From positions 230,194 through 294,193 of the forward strand of contig CANMLW010000003.1 of assembly GCA_947498705.1 (NCBI GenBank): DNA of 64,000 nucleotides, read 5' to 3'. A program made the position numbers and the translations under genes. Positions 10,394-18,622 of the stretch are shown here, in pieces (positions within the stretch are counted from its first letter, which is position 1; each line of letters opens with the position of its first letter). The notes under the pieces were generated by a model. The model saw nothing but the letters and a program-made list of their open reading frames with translations, was not told the origin of the DNA and did not search any database. The stretch comes from an uncultured Aquimarina sp. GTDB lineage: Bacteria; Bacteroidota; Bacteroidia; Flavobacteriales; Flavobacteriaceae.

Positions 10394-10814
10394 CTATTGT
10401 ACTATGTTTTTGGGATAGAGCTGCGGCATGTGTTTCATTAAAAAATGCCTTGAAATAAGATTCAAGGCATTTTTTGGCTAATCCGTTAATAATATAATAT
10501 TTATTTTAACGACAAAATAATTTATTAACGGAGCTAGCGACCTTCTACTATACAATTGCTAATTGTACAGCCATTAATGTCATGTTTAATGACTCTTTTA
10601 AGAAACATCATAGTATCTTTTGATTCATTATTGCTTTTACTGTAGATGTAAAAAAGTAATATAGGTTGCGTAGCAGGTCAAAAAAAACATTTAATCATGT
10701 AAATTCTACTTTTTTTGGTCACAAAATCTAAATAGATTTTGTTGTTAATAACCATTTTAGAATCAATATTATTACTATTAAAAGAAATAGTATTTTAGCA
10801 AAAAGTTAATATCA
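10394..10814. other. Hairpin-rich trhO/recA divergent gap
   Basis: About 420 bp without an ORF but with several hairpins. A terminator-like stem pairs AAAAATGCCTTGAA (10441-10454) with TTCAAGGCATTTTT (10461-10474). A second stem pairs CCGTTAATAA (10483-10492) with TTATTAACGG (10522-10531). A small stem pairs TACAATT (10551-10557) with AATTGTA (10561-10567). A terminator inside a divergent gap suggests a short RNA is made here, on either strand. The last 20 bp contain TATTTTAG (10791-10798), one mismatch from a -7 box for recA. Confidence 0.45.
10441..10476. terminator. Bidirectional intrinsic terminator
   Basis: A perfect 14-bp stem (10441-10454 with 10461-10474), a 6-base loop, A-run before and T-run after. 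It is readable as a terminator on both strands. No annotated gene ends here, which implies an unannotated short transcript. Confidence 0.7.
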
Positions 10815-11852
10815 ATGTCAAATCCCGATATATTTGAACAACAAATGAGTACAGAGAAAGACGCAAAATTAAAAGCCCTTAAGCTTACCTTAGATAAATT
10901 AGACAAAGCATATGGTAAAGGGACCGTAATGAAGATGGGCGATAGTGCCGTACAAGAAGTAGATGTGATCCCTACGGGATCTCTTGGTTTGGATTTGGCT
11001 CTGGGGGTAGGTGGCTACCCTAAAGGAAGAGTAATCGAGATTTATGGCCCAGAATCTTCTGGTAAGACTACACTTACGCTACATGCAATTGCACAGGCAC
11101 AAAAAGCAGGCGGGATTGCTGCTTTTATAGATGCAGAACATGCTTTTGATCGCTTTTATGCAGAAAAACTAGGTGTAAATATCGATGATCTTATTATTTC
11201 TCAACCTGACCATGGAGAACAAGCTTTAGAAATTGCCGATAACTTAATTAGATCTGGTGCTATCGATATTATAGTTATTGATTCTGTAGCAGCACTAACG
11301 CCAAAGAGTGAGATCGAAGGTGAAATGGGAGATTCTAAAATGGGACTTCATGCTCGACTTATGTCTCAAGCACTTAGAAAATTAACCAGTTCTATTAGTA
11401 AAACCAATTGTACTGTGATTTTTATCAACCAGCTTCGTGAAAAAATAGGAGTTATGTTTGGAAATCCTGAAACTACAACTGGAGGAAATGCTTTAAAATT
11501 TTATGCTTCGGTACGACTGGATATTCGTCGTTCTACACAAATAAAAGATAGCAATAGTGAAGTTACCGGAAACAAAACCCGAGTAAAAGTGGTAAAAAAT
11601 AAAGTAGCACCACCTTTTAGAACTGCAGAATTTGACATTATGTATGGACAAGGAATTTCTAAAAATGGTGAAATCATTGATATAGGAGTAGATTATGAAA
11701 TCGTGAAAAAAAGCGGTTCATGGTTTAGTTATCAAGATACCAAGCTAGGGCAAGGACGAGATTCTGTAAAAGCATTGCTAAATGATAACCCAGAACTAAT
11801 GGATGAGCTTGAAGAAAAAATTAAAGAAGCTATTAAAATCGCAAAAGAATAA
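10815..11852 (+). CDS. recA: Recombinase RecA
   Basis: 345 aa, the usual length. RecA forms ATP-dependent filaments on single-stranded DNA for homologous recombination and triggers LexA self-cleavage where LexA exists. Walker A is GPESSGKTT at residues 78-86. The Walker B strand [10 protein letters not shown], loop L1/L2 segments and the [21 protein letters not shown] stretch are all intact. An alternative start is Met11 (MSTEK), which is nearer to many family N-termini. The gene is monocistronic: a strong terminator follows at 11915-11943. No LexA-type site was recognised upstream. Confidence 0.97.
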   Translation: MSNPDIFEQQMSTEKDAKLKALKLTLDKLDKAYGKGTVMKMGDSAVQEVDVIPTGSLGLDLALGVGGYPKGRVIEIYGPESSGKTTLTLHAIAQAQKAGGIAAFIDAEHAFDRFYAEKLGVNIDDLIISQPDHGEQALEIADNLIRSGAIDIIVIDSVAALTPKSEIEGEMGDSKMGLHARLMSQALRKLTSSISKTNCTVIFINQLREKIGVMFGNPETTTGGNALKFYASVRLDIRRSTQIKDSNSEVTGNKTRVKVVKNKVAPPFRTAEFDIMYGQGISKNGEIIDIGVDYEIVKKSGSWFSYQDTKLGQGRDSVKALLNDNPELMDELEEKIKEAIKIAKE

Positions 11853-11914
11853 GAATTCTATTAAAAATAAAACTCATTCTATTTATAAATAGGATCAATT
11901 TTTAAGGAATAGAT

Positions 11915-11943
11915 AAAAAACCCGAAAAATCGGGTTTTTTTTA
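11915..11943 (+). terminator. Terminator of recA
   Basis: CCCGA (11921-11925) pairs with TCGGG (11930-11934) around an AAAA loop, with six A before and eight T after. It starts 63 bp after the recA stop. Confidence 0.85.
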
Positions 11944-12020
11944 TACCTTATAGACAACCTTCTTCATTATATTACATCTAGATATAAAATAAGGTAACTT
12001 ATTTCTCAAAACCCCAAAGC

Positions 12021-12428
12021 ATGAGAGTGATACATATGTTTTTGGTATTTTTTATTGTGATTGTCTTTACAAAATGTTCTGATAGTGACGATACTAGCTT
12101 TTTTTACGAGTTAGTACCCGTAGATAAGGTAACTGTTCCAGAGCAATTTGAAAAAGGAAAAAAGTATACTATTACGGTATATTATACTCCACCAACAAAT
12201 TGTCATTCTTTTGTTGGATTAGACACAGAAATATCAAAAAATGAGCAAACCATAGCAGTAGTTAATCTTGTGGTTAACAAGAATGATTGTATGGAAAATT
12301 CTGAATTATTAAAAACCTCTTTTGAGTTTATTGCAGAGAAAGAGAAGGCGTATATTTTTAAATTTTGGCAAGGAAAACAAACAAACGGAAACAATGATTA
12401 TCTAGTTATCGAAGTACCGGTACTTTAA
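12021..12428 (+). CDS. Small lipoprotein of unknown function
   Basis: 135 aa. The signal sequence ends in the lipobox FTKC with Cys19 as the likely lipidated residue, followed by SDSDD. Acidic residues just after the cysteine fit the flavobacterial surface-export signal for lipoproteins. The mature part has two further cysteines and looks beta-rich, with no motif I recognise. It sits 19 bp upstream of the sigma factor gene on the same strand and may belong to its operon. Confidence 0.7.
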   Translation: MRVIHMFLVFFIVIVFTKCSDSDDTSFFYELVPVDKVTVPEQFEKGKKYTITVYYTPPTNCHSFVGLDTEISKNEQTIAVVNLVVNKNDCMENSELLKTSFEFIAEKEKAYIFKFWQGKQTNGNNDYLVIEVPVL

Positions 12429-12447
12429 TCAGTAAAAAAAGGTAGTA

Positions 12448-12999
12448 GTGGGTTTAGACCAACTTATAAAAAAATGTAAAAAGAATGATGCTAATGCACA
12501 AGAACAATTGTACAGATTGTTTTGTGGTAAGTTATTTTCCATTTGCCTAAAGTATGCTACCGATCACTCTAGTGCCGAAGACACCTTGCAAGATGCTTTT
12601 ATTACCATCTTTGATAAAATAGGTCAATATAAGTTTCAGGGGTCTTTTGAAGGATGGATGAAAAGAATAACAATTAATACCGCATTGCAGAAATATCGAA
12701 AACAAAAGGTTTTCGAAATTATTAATGAAGATGTTATTGAAGAGGTTGATGTAGATATTGATGATGAACAAGTACCATTAGATTATCTCCTACAAATTAT
12801 TCAACAATTACCAGATCGTTATAGACTGGTGTTTAATCTATATGTGCTTGATGGGTATTCTCATAAAGAGGTAGCCAAAATGCTTGGTATATCAACAGGT
12901 ACTTCCAAATCTAATTTGGCAAGGGCCCGAAATATTTTAAAAGAAAAACTTGAAACCAACAAAGAACTTTACGTTCAAACAATTGAAGGACGATTATGA
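12448..12999 (+). CDS. ECF-type RNA polymerase sigma factor
   Basis: 183 aa, started at GTG 12448, giving MGLDQLIKKCKKNDANAQEQLY, a typical ECF N-terminus. Region 2 (about 10-85) includes CLKYATDHSSAEDTLQDAFI. Region 4 (about 120-175) includes QLPDRYRLVFNLY and the helix-turn-helix YSHKEVAKMLGISTGTSKSNL. The stop overlaps the next gene (ATGA, 12996-12999), so sigma factor and partner are translated together. The partner's membrane anchor suggests it is the cognate anti-sigma factor. Confidence 0.92.
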   Translation: MGLDQLIKKCKKNDANAQEQLYRLFCGKLFSICLKYATDHSSAEDTLQDAFITIFDKIGQYKFQGSFEGWMKRITINTALQKYRKQKVFEIINEDVIEEVDVDIDDEQVPLDYLLQIIQQLPDRYRLVFNLYVLDGYSHKEVAKMLGISTGTSKSNLARARNILKEKLETNKELYVQTIEGRL

Positions 13000-14510
13000 G
13001 CGATAGAAAAAATATAGACCGTTTATTTCAGGAGAAGTTCAAAGATTTTGAAGTCACTCCCGATGAAATGGTATGGAAAAAAATAAAAGCACGTCAAAAG
13101 GAAGATAAGAAAAGAGTACTATTCCTTCCTCTTTGGTATCGAGCTGCGGGAATTGCAGTTTTAATTGCTTTGATGACAGGAGGAAGTTTTCTTTATTTTG
13201 ATAATGACGAATCTCAAAAGATTACGATTACAGATACTAACAAAAATACCCCTACAAAAGATGCTTTGGACACATCTTCTGATCCAGATCCAATCATCGA
13301 ACACAAAATAGAAAATGAAGAAATAGTATATGATACTCAAAAAAATGATGTAATCACTCAAACAAAAAACCCATCTACGGTTAAAGCTATTATTTCTAAA
13401 CCACCAAAAACAATTAAGCCTGTAAAACAATTAATATCTCCTACCCAAAAAAATGTAGCAGAAGCACAACATTCGCATCAGAATTTATCTAAACAACAAG
13501 ATGTATCTACCCCATTATCTGATCATACACAATCATTTACAAATCAACCTATAAAAAAATATATACCTAATAACAAAGAACAAGTATCGGGGATAGCGAA
13601 GCATGATTTTCAAAAGGAAAATAGCTTACCTCATCAAAAAATGACAAATGATCATCCCGATATACCCGCAAAGAAAGATATCGAAGAAATAGCCCTAACC
13701 AAAACAGATTCACAAAACACTAATGGTAAAAAATCAATATTTGATGAGGTAGCCAAGAACGAAAAAGAAAGTGTCCCGGAAGAAACTGAAACTACTTCGA
13801 AAAAATGGAACATAGCTCCTAATATTGCTCCAGTGTATTACAATACTATTGGGAACGCATCTTCTATAGACCCTAAATTTTCTGACAACGATAAAAATGG
13901 GCAAGTAAATATGAGCTATGGGGTTCAAATATCTTATGCGGTAAATGATAGATTTAGTATTCGATCCGGACTTAACAACGTTGATCTGGGATATCAAACA
14001 GAAAATGTTGGATTTACACCAACAACCAGTAGTCAAAACTTACAATCTATAAATTATAATACTACATCTGATATTATTTTAATTTCTGACCTTGAAGAAA
14101 ATCCTAAAATTTCTACCGACATCAGAAAAAACCCTAATACACCGGCACAAAACTCTGGACTACTTAATCAGAGTATTAATTATTTAGAAATTCCTTTAGA
14201 AATGAAGTATGCCATTGTCGATAAAAAGATTGGTATCAATATGATCGGAGGAGTTAGTACATTATTACTTCAAAAAAACAAAATATATATAGAAACAGGT
14301 GATTTTGAAACACTGATAGGAGAAGCAAACAACCTCAATAATCTTAGTTTTACCGGTAATATAGGTTTAGGAGTAGATTATGAACTGTCTGATCAGTTCG
14401 AAATAAATCTTGAACCTATTTTTAAATATCAGTTTAATGCACTTAATGAAACAACTGATTTTAAACCTTATTATTTTGGAATTTACACAGGTATAAACAT
14501 CAAATTCTAA
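12996..14510 (+). CDS. Membrane-anchored partner of the sigma factor with C-terminal beta-barrel-like domain
   Basis: 504 aa, overlapping the sigma gene by 4 bp. Residues 1-45 are cytoplasmic and basic (MSDRKNIDRLFQEKFKDFEV..., an anti-sigma-like start). A transmembrane helix spans about 47-67. Residues 70-270 are disordered, rich in K, T, Q, P and H. Residues about 271-504 are alternating strands of outer-membrane beta-barrel type (NIAPVYYNTIG, GIGLGVDYEL, ending YFGIYTGINIKF). The topology would reach from the cytoplasm to the outer membrane. The anti-sigma role is inferred from gene order and topology; no zinc-binding anti-sigma motif is visible. Confidence 0.7.
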   Translation: MSDRKNIDRLFQEKFKDFEVTPDEMVWKKIKARQKEDKKRVLFLPLWYRAAGIAVLIALMTGGSFLYFDNDESQKITITDTNKNTPTKDALDTSSDPDPIIEHKIENEEIVYDTQKNDVITQTKNPSTVKAIISKPPKTIKPVKQLISPTQKNVAEAQHSHQNLSKQQDVSTPLSDHTQSFTNQPIKKYIPNNKEQVSGIAKHDFQKENSLPHQKMTNDHPDIPAKKDIEEIALTKTDSQNTNGKKSIFDEVAKNEKESVPEETETTSKKWNIAPNIAPVYYNTIGNASSIDPKFSDNDKNGQVNMSYGVQISYAVNDRFSIRSGLNNVDLGYQTENVGFTPTTSSQNLQSINYNTTSDIILISDLEENPKISTDIRKNPNTPAQNSGLLNQSINYLEIPLEMKYAIVDKKIGINMIGGVSTLLLQKNKIYIETGDFETLIGEANNLNNLSFTGNIGLGVDYELSDQFEINLEPIFKYQFNALNETTDFKPYYFGIYTGINIKF

Positions 14511-14566
14511 AAAGAAGTAGACCTTTTTTAGTTGGTTAGATTATTGCCTATAAAGCAATGATGATC

Positions 14567-14594
14567 AAAGCCGTTTCTGGGGAGAAACGGCTTT
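14567..14594. terminator. Bidirectional terminator between convergent genes
   Basis: AAAGCCGTTTCT (14567-14578) pairs perfectly with AGAAACGGCTTT (14583-14594) around GGGG. It lies between the sigma-partner gene (+) and the flavin reductase gene (-) and can serve both. Confidence 0.75.
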
Positions 14595-14662
14595 GTTATT
14601 TTACATGAATACCATTTCTAATGTAAAATTACCCAAAAATGGTAATAGACAATGGCATAGAT

Positions 14663-15172
14663 CTATTGTATTTGATCACTAAAACGTATTAATTCATTTT
14701 TTACACTTGTCGGAATTGCATCATTTTCAATCCATGTATGAACATCTCCCAAATACGACATTTGTAAATAATTTGCTGTTTCCTTAAACGGCATTGTAAA
14801 ACCATCTTTTAATTCTGAATCCGATCCACAACTAATCATTCCCATAGATTTCTGGCTTAGTTTCCTTCCAATTTCTTTTTCAATTTGCAGACAATCGGTT
14901 ATTCTATCCATAAACACCTTCAAAATACCGCTCATAGCATACCAGTACACTGGCGTTGCAAAAATAAATACCTCATACTCTTCGGTAATTTTTTTTATCA
15001 ATGGTAAAAAATCGTCTGTATTGTTTTTGAATTGATAATCATAATGACCTATTTTTTTGGTAGATAAGTCGATACTATCAAACCCTGTTCTTTCTTTAAC
15101 AAAAGAAACTACTCGATGGGTATTACCATTGGCTCTAGAACTAGCTTGTATTATTACACCCTTTTTTTTCAT
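14663..15172 (-). CDS. NADPH-dependent FMN reductase / flavodoxin-fold NAD(P)H oxidoreductase
   Basis: 169 aa with a flavodoxin-like fold. The N-terminal IIQASSRANGNTHRVV loop would hold the FMN phosphate. The FATPVYWYAMSGILKVFMDR segment is the family's flavin and dimer-interface signature. It probably reduces FMN, a quinone or a nitro compound; the substrate is not readable. It lies downstream of an HxlR regulator on the same strand, and has its own good promoter with a palindrome just upstream, so it is a likely HxlR target. Confidence 0.82.
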   Translation of the reverse strand: MKKKGVIIQASSRANGNTHRVVSFVKERTGFDSIDLSTKKIGHYDYQFKNNTDDFLPLIKKITEEYEVFIFATPVYWYAMSGILKVFMDRITDCLQIEKEIGRKLSQKSMGMISCGSDSELKDGFTMPFKETANYLQMSYLGDVHTWIENDAIPTSVKNELIRFSDQIQ

Positions 15173-15198
15173 TTTTTTATTCTTTAGTATTCATACAG

Positions 15199-15229
15199 CA
15201 AAACTAAAGTGCTAAAAGTTTACATCAAA
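15199..15229 (-). promoter_or_regulatory. Predicted promoter of the flavin reductase gene
   Basis: On the minus strand TAGTTTTG (15199-15206) matches TAnnTTTG exactly, and TTTG (15226-15229) supplies the -33 element with a 19-bp spacer. The start codon is 26 bp downstream. Confidence 0.6.
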
Positions 15230-15232
15230 TAA

Positions 15233-15249
15233 GGGGTAAATTTTGCCCC
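15233..15249. promoter_or_regulatory. Candidate operator palindrome for the HxlR regulator
   Basis: GGGG (15233-15236) and CCCC (15246-15249) flank a TAAATTTTG core. The element abuts the -33 box of the flavin reductase promoter. HxlR-type regulators bind short dyads beside promoters of redox genes, so this is a reasonable site. The dyad arms are short, so this is tentative. Confidence 0.35.
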
Positions 15250-15378
15250 ATAAGATTATTGAAAAAATTCATAACTAAGAGGGTATAACCTGATCACAAG
15301 ATTGACAAATCCTGAATGGGTCAATAAGTGCATTTTTTTAATCCTTTGACAATATTGTTAAGCTACTCTTTTACTCTA

Positions 15379-15711
15379 TTATAATAAATCACCAAAAGCT
15401 GTGAGTGATTTAAATACAGGAGAAAGCTGTATCCCAAGGTTGGTAATCGAATATTCAGTTTTTTTAGGAAATTGATTGAAATCCTTTTTTTGTATAAGAC
15501 CATCATCAATCATTTCTTTTAATTGTTGTGTAAGTGCTCTTTTAGATGCGTCGGGCAATCCTTTTTCTATATCTTTAAGTCTTAAATTCTTCTTTAATAA
15601 CGCACTTAAGATTGCAGGTTTCCATTTTCCAGAAATTACATGCAATGCTTTTTCTATAGAGCAATCACTTTTTATCGGGGTCTTTCTTTGATATGAACTC
15701 ATCTTTAACAC
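15379..15711 (-). CDS. HxlR-family transcriptional regulator
   Basis: 110 aa, the normal size. It is a winged helix-turn-helix protein with the family signature C-x6-HVISGKWKPAIL near residues 17-34. The conserved single cysteine (in SDCSIEKAL) is the residue that senses electrophiles or oxidants in characterised members. The start may be Met4 (MSSYQRK). TAAATTTG (15731-15738 on the minus strand) is an exact -7 box, 19 bp upstream. It probably controls the flavin reductase 206 bp downstream. Confidence 0.88.
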   Translation of the reverse strand: MLKMSSYQRKTPIKSDCSIEKALHVISGKWKPAILSALLKKNLRLKDIEKGLPDASKRALTQQLKEMIDDGLIQKKDFNQFPKKTEYSITNLGIQLSPVFKSLTAFGDLL

Positions 15712-15780
15712 TTCATTTAATCCTATATCTCAAATTTAAAAATATACACCCATACGTTCTACAATCACTAATTTTCAATA

Positions 15781-16524
15781 TCATTTATTGACATCTGATT
15801 GTAATACGTTTAATATAACATTTCGCGTATTTTCTCTTACTTCTTTTTTATGATCTTGCGACAATCCTTTAGTCAGAATTTCTTTAAGGATTCGAGCTCT
15901 CATTACTCCAGGTCCTCCACTAAAAAAAGTATAAGAAAATCGTTTTTTATTATCCAAAAACACTAACGGAAGTATTGGGATTTGGTGGTCTATTGCAAGG
16001 CGAAACGCTCCATCCTTAAATTGATCTAACACTATTGATTCATCATCTGGCACTCCTCCTTCTGGAAAAATACAAATACTGGTTCCAGCATTTAATCGTG
16101 CTTCTGCACTGTCAAAAACTTCTTTTCTACTTTTTTGACTATTACGATCTACTAATATACATGTACGCTTATAGAAAAAACCAAATACAGGAATTTTTAC
16201 CAATTCTTTCTTTCCAACAAATACAAAAGGATTTTTTACACAGTATAACATTAACATGATATCTGCCATCGAAGTATGATTAGCGACAAACATATAGCTC
16301 TTTTTGGGATCAATAGACACATCTCTTTTTATTCTTGGAATAAAACCACTACCATACAACACGATCTTTGCCCAGATCCTGGCAACTATAAAAAATTGAG
16401 GATACCACTTTTCTGTAGAAGTAAGAATTAATAATAAAGGGAACATCACAATAAGAGGCACTCCCATAAGGATGTAAAACCAAATACGCCACAAAAGGAT
16501 TAGAATATTCTTTACTATATGCAT
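15781..16524 (-). CDS. Lysophospholipid acyltransferase (1-acyl-glycerol-3-phosphate acyltransferase family)
   Basis: 247 aa. It transfers an acyl chain to a lysophospholipid or lysophosphatidate at the inner membrane. The N-terminal hydrophobic helices (about 8-36) anchor it. The catalytic H-x4-D motif is H83-TSMAD88, and the substrate-binding FPEGGVPDD motif follows near residue 155. It is divergent from trpS. On the minus strand TATTTTTG (16529-16536) ends 4 bp before this start, so a transcript from that box would have almost no leader; either the mRNA is leaderless or the box is fortuitous. Confidence 0.88.
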   Translation of the reverse strand: MHIVKNILILLWRIWFYILMGVPLIVMFPLLLILTSTEKWYPQFFIVARIWAKIVLYGSGFIPRIKRDVSIDPKKSYMFVANHTSMADIMLMLYCVKNPFVFVGKKELVKIPVFGFFYKRTCILVDRNSQKSRKEVFDSAEARLNAGTSICIFPEGGVPDDESIVLDQFKDGAFRLAIDHQIPILPLVFLDNKKRFSYTFFSGGPGVMRARILKEILTKGLSQDHKKEVRENTRNVILNVLQSDVNK

Positions 16525-16545
16525 TTATCAAAAATACATAATTGA

Positions 16546-16577
16546 TTTGAGCTATGTGAACAAAAAAATTACCTTTG
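16546..16577 (+). promoter_or_regulatory. Predicted promoter of trpS
   Basis: TTTG (16546-16549) as -33 and TACCTTTG (16570-16577), an exact TAnnTTTG, as -7, with a 20-bp spacer. The ATG follows 22 bp after the -7 box. Confidence 0.65.
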
Positions 16578-16599
16578 TCAGTAAACTATAAAAATTACA

Positions 16600-17568
16600 A
16601 TGTCCAGAATTCTAACAGGAGTACAGAGTACGGGAACTCCGCATTTAGGAAATTTATTAGGTGCTATTATTCCCGCTATAGAAATGGCCAATAAGCCAGA
16701 AAATGAATCGTTTTTGTTTATTGCAGACATGCACTCATTAACACAAATCAAAAACGCTGAAGCATTACGGGAGAATACATATTCTACCGCGGCCACCTGG
16801 TTAGCATTTGGATTAGACATTAACAAAACTGTATTTTATCGTCAAAGTGATATCCCACAAGTAACAGAGTTATCCTGGTACTTAAGCTGTTTTTTTCCAT
16901 ATCAACGACTAACATTGGCACATTCTTTTAAAGATAAAGCAGATCGTCTTGAGGATGTAAATGCTGGGTTATTTACATACCCTATGCTTATGGCAGCAGA
17001 TATCTTATTATATGATGCAGAAATTGTGCCCGTAGGAAAAGATCAAACTCAACATCTTGAAATGACTCGTGATGTTGCTTCGAGAATACACTCGCAAGTA
17101 GGAGAAGTTTTTGTTTTACCAGAAATTGAATTAAAAAAAGATACCATGTATGTTCCTGGAACCGATGGTGGTAAAATGAGTAAATCAAAAGGAAATACAA
17201 TCAATTTATTTTTACCAGACAAAAAGCTACGAAAGCAGATAATGTCTATAGAAACCGATAGTAAACCGCTAGAAGATCCTAAAGACCCTGATACTTGTAA
17301 TGTTTTTGCTTTGTACAAATTGGTTGCTACAGCATCACAAGAAGCAGAAATGCGTAAAAATTATGAGGGAGGTAATTATGGATATGGGCATGCAAAACAA
17401 GCCTTATTCGAATTACTAATCGAAAAATTTGCAACAGAGCGTGAACGATATAATTATTATATAGACAATCTAAACGAAATCGACAAAGCATTAAAAATCG
17501 GTGCTAAAAAAGCAACAGAAGTTGCAAATGTCGTATTAAAACGAGTTAGAGAAAAAGTAGGATATTAA
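16600..17568 (+). CDS. trpS: Tryptophanyl-tRNA synthetase
   Basis: 322 aa, normal for bacterial TrpRS. It charges tRNA-Trp with tryptophan in the cytoplasm. The class I signature HIGH is present as H15-LGN, and KMSKS is exact at 192-196. The segments FLFIADMHSLTQI, YPMLMAADILLYDAEIVPVGKDQTQHLEMTRD and GTDGGKMSKSKGN are the usual active-site elements. Single-gene unit with a canonical promoter upstream and a 21-bp-stem terminator right after the stop. Confidence 0.96.
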   Translation: MSRILTGVQSTGTPHLGNLLGAIIPAIEMANKPENESFLFIADMHSLTQIKNAEALRENTYSTAATWLAFGLDINKTVFYRQSDIPQVTELSWYLSCFFPYQRLTLAHSFKDKADRLEDVNAGLFTYPMLMAADILLYDAEIVPVGKDQTQHLEMTRDVASRIHSQVGEVFVLPEIELKKDTMYVPGTDGGKMSKSKGNTINLFLPDKKLRKQIMSIETDSKPLEDPKDPDTCNVFALYKLVATASQEAEMRKNYEGGNYGYGHAKQALFELLIEKFATERERYNYYIDNLNEIDKALKIGAKKATEVANVVLKRVREKVGY

Positions 17569-17575
17569 ACAGTCT

Positions 17576-17620
17576 TAAAATAAAGAACCCAGATTTTTGA
17601 AATCTGGGTTCTTTATTTTA
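17576..17620. terminator. Terminator of trpS
   Basis: A perfect 21-bp stem (17576-17596 with 17600-17620) with a TTG loop, seven bases after the trpS stop. It is one of the longest perfect stems in the window and is symmetrical enough to act on both strands. Confidence 0.85.
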
Positions 17621-17955
17621 AATAGATGCTAACCATTTACATCTCCCTAAATACCTAATTTTATACATTTTAGCATTTTATTCCATAGGTAAAATTCAAA
17701 TTTCCTATAAAACCATAAGTAACTTACGGTTTTCCATAAAAAATATTAATTTTTTTTTTATAGCTTACAACTAGAATTTTTTACATGATATTACTTGCAA
17801 TAATGTTCGTAGCAAGTAGTGAATTGGTTATGAAGTGTAACATACTCAACTAGGATTTGCCTAACAAATTTATAAATCCTATATATCACACCACTTACCA
17901 AGCCTTTACTAACTAATAGGTGACCAATAGTGTAGATTACTAAGAATCACATAAA
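17621..17955. other. Gene-free gap
   Basis: About 335 bp between the trpS terminator and the 3' end of the XRE gene. It holds a T-run at 17751-17761 and an inverted repeat TAGGATTT (17851-17858) / AAATCCTA (17874-17881), which could end transcription of the XRE gene. No ORF is convincing. Confidence 0.4.
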
Positions 17956-18186
17956 CTAATATTTAAATTTAAAAAAGTCAGAAAGGGAATAGTCTAGTGC
18001 AGTGCAAAGGAGCCTAATTACTTCTACTGAAGGTCGGGTTTCTCCTTTTTCAATATCTATTACGGTACGATAACTTACTCCGGATTTTTCTGCTAATTGC
18101 ATCAGCGTTAATCCGGCATCTAATCGTAACCCCCGTAATCGATCGCCTAATATTTCTTTGAATTTATCGTCTTTAGCCATGCTCAA
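17956..18186 (-). CDS. XRE-family helix-turn-helix regulator
   Basis: 76 aa, a single HTH_3 domain. The core reads LRGLRLDAGLTLMQLAEKSGVSYRTVIDIEKGETRPSVEVIRLLCTAL in pieces along residues 17-65, with the recognition helix at SYRTVIDIE. There is no effector domain, so it works as a compact DNA-binding switch. It is divergent from the two small ORFs at 18313 and 18470, with 126 bp between, which is the geometry of a regulator controlling its neighbours. Confidence 0.85.
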   Translation of the reverse strand: MSMAKDDKFKEILGDRLRGLRLDAGLTLMQLAEKSGVSYRTVIDIEKGETRPSVEVIRLLCTALDYSLSDFFKFKY

Positions 18187-18285
18187 AAATGGCTAATTTC
18201 CTGTTAATAAGGTAGTTGAAAACAATCTTATGAGTATAAATAGCTGATTATCTGTATAAATTATGTAGTATATTGCATATTTTAT

Positions 18286-18293
18286 TATATTTG
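18286..18293 (+). promoter_or_regulatory. -7 promoter box for the small ORF pair
   Basis: TATATTTG is an exact TAnnTTTG match, 19 bp ahead of the ATG at 18313. I could not place a -33 TTG at normal spacing, so activation by a regulator is possible. Confidence 0.5.
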
Positions 18294-18312
18294 ATAAAAC
18301 ACATTTTCAGCT

Positions 18313-18495
18313 ATGACTAAAGAAGAGTTATACCAATATATGCTAGCATATCAACAGGAACATCAATTTAACAAAAAAGAACAAAGTAATTTTATTACTC
18401 TATTAAATACCCTTAAAACAGAAAATAACAAAACTAACGAAAACCAAAAACTTCAAAACAAAAACAATTATGATGACAGAGGAAAAACTTTATAA
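18313..18495 (+). CDS. Small helical protein A of an overlapping pair
   Basis: 60 aa, with no family recognised. It starts TKEELYQYMLAYQQEHQFNKKEQ and ends in an Asn/Lys-rich tail. It looks helical and soluble. Its first 35 residues align with the next ORF (T-x-E-x-L-Y pattern, then an L-x-x-L near the end), so the two seem to be paralogues. An exact -7 box lies 19 bp upstream. It is divergent from an XRE regulator. Real coding is supported by that promoter and the paralogy, not by homology to a known family. Confidence 0.5.
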   Translation: MTKEELYQYMLAYQQEHQFNKKEQSNFITLLNTLKTENNKTNENQKLQNKNNYDDRGKTL

Positions 18496-18622
18496 ACGTT
18501 TGATGGACCACAAAGACAAATATGGTGTAACACAAGAAGTAATGCAACATTATAAATGGGCTTTAGAAGTTCTTAGAAAATTCCCTATAGATCGCAATAA
18601 CTTACAAGAGGAAGAAAATTAG
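18470..18622 (+). CDS. Small helical protein B of an overlapping pair
   Basis: 50 aa, starting MMTEEKLYKRLMDHKDKYG and ending in an acidic EEEN. It overlaps the preceding ORF by 26 bp in another frame, so translation may be coupled. Its TEEKLYKRLMDHKDKYGV start resembles TKEELYQYMLAYQQEHQF of the first ORF. The single Trp and the -WALEVLRKF- segment suggest a small amphipathic helix bundle. Function unknown; it might be a partner or target of the divergent XRE regulator. Confidence 0.5.
   Translation: MMTEEKLYKRLMDHKDKYGVTQEVMQHYKWALEVLRKFPIDRNNLQEEEN

Noticed and set aside
12996..14510. Plain porin for the sigma partner
   Set aside because: It has no Sec signal but an internal helix after a cytoplasmic head, and overlaps the sigma gene.
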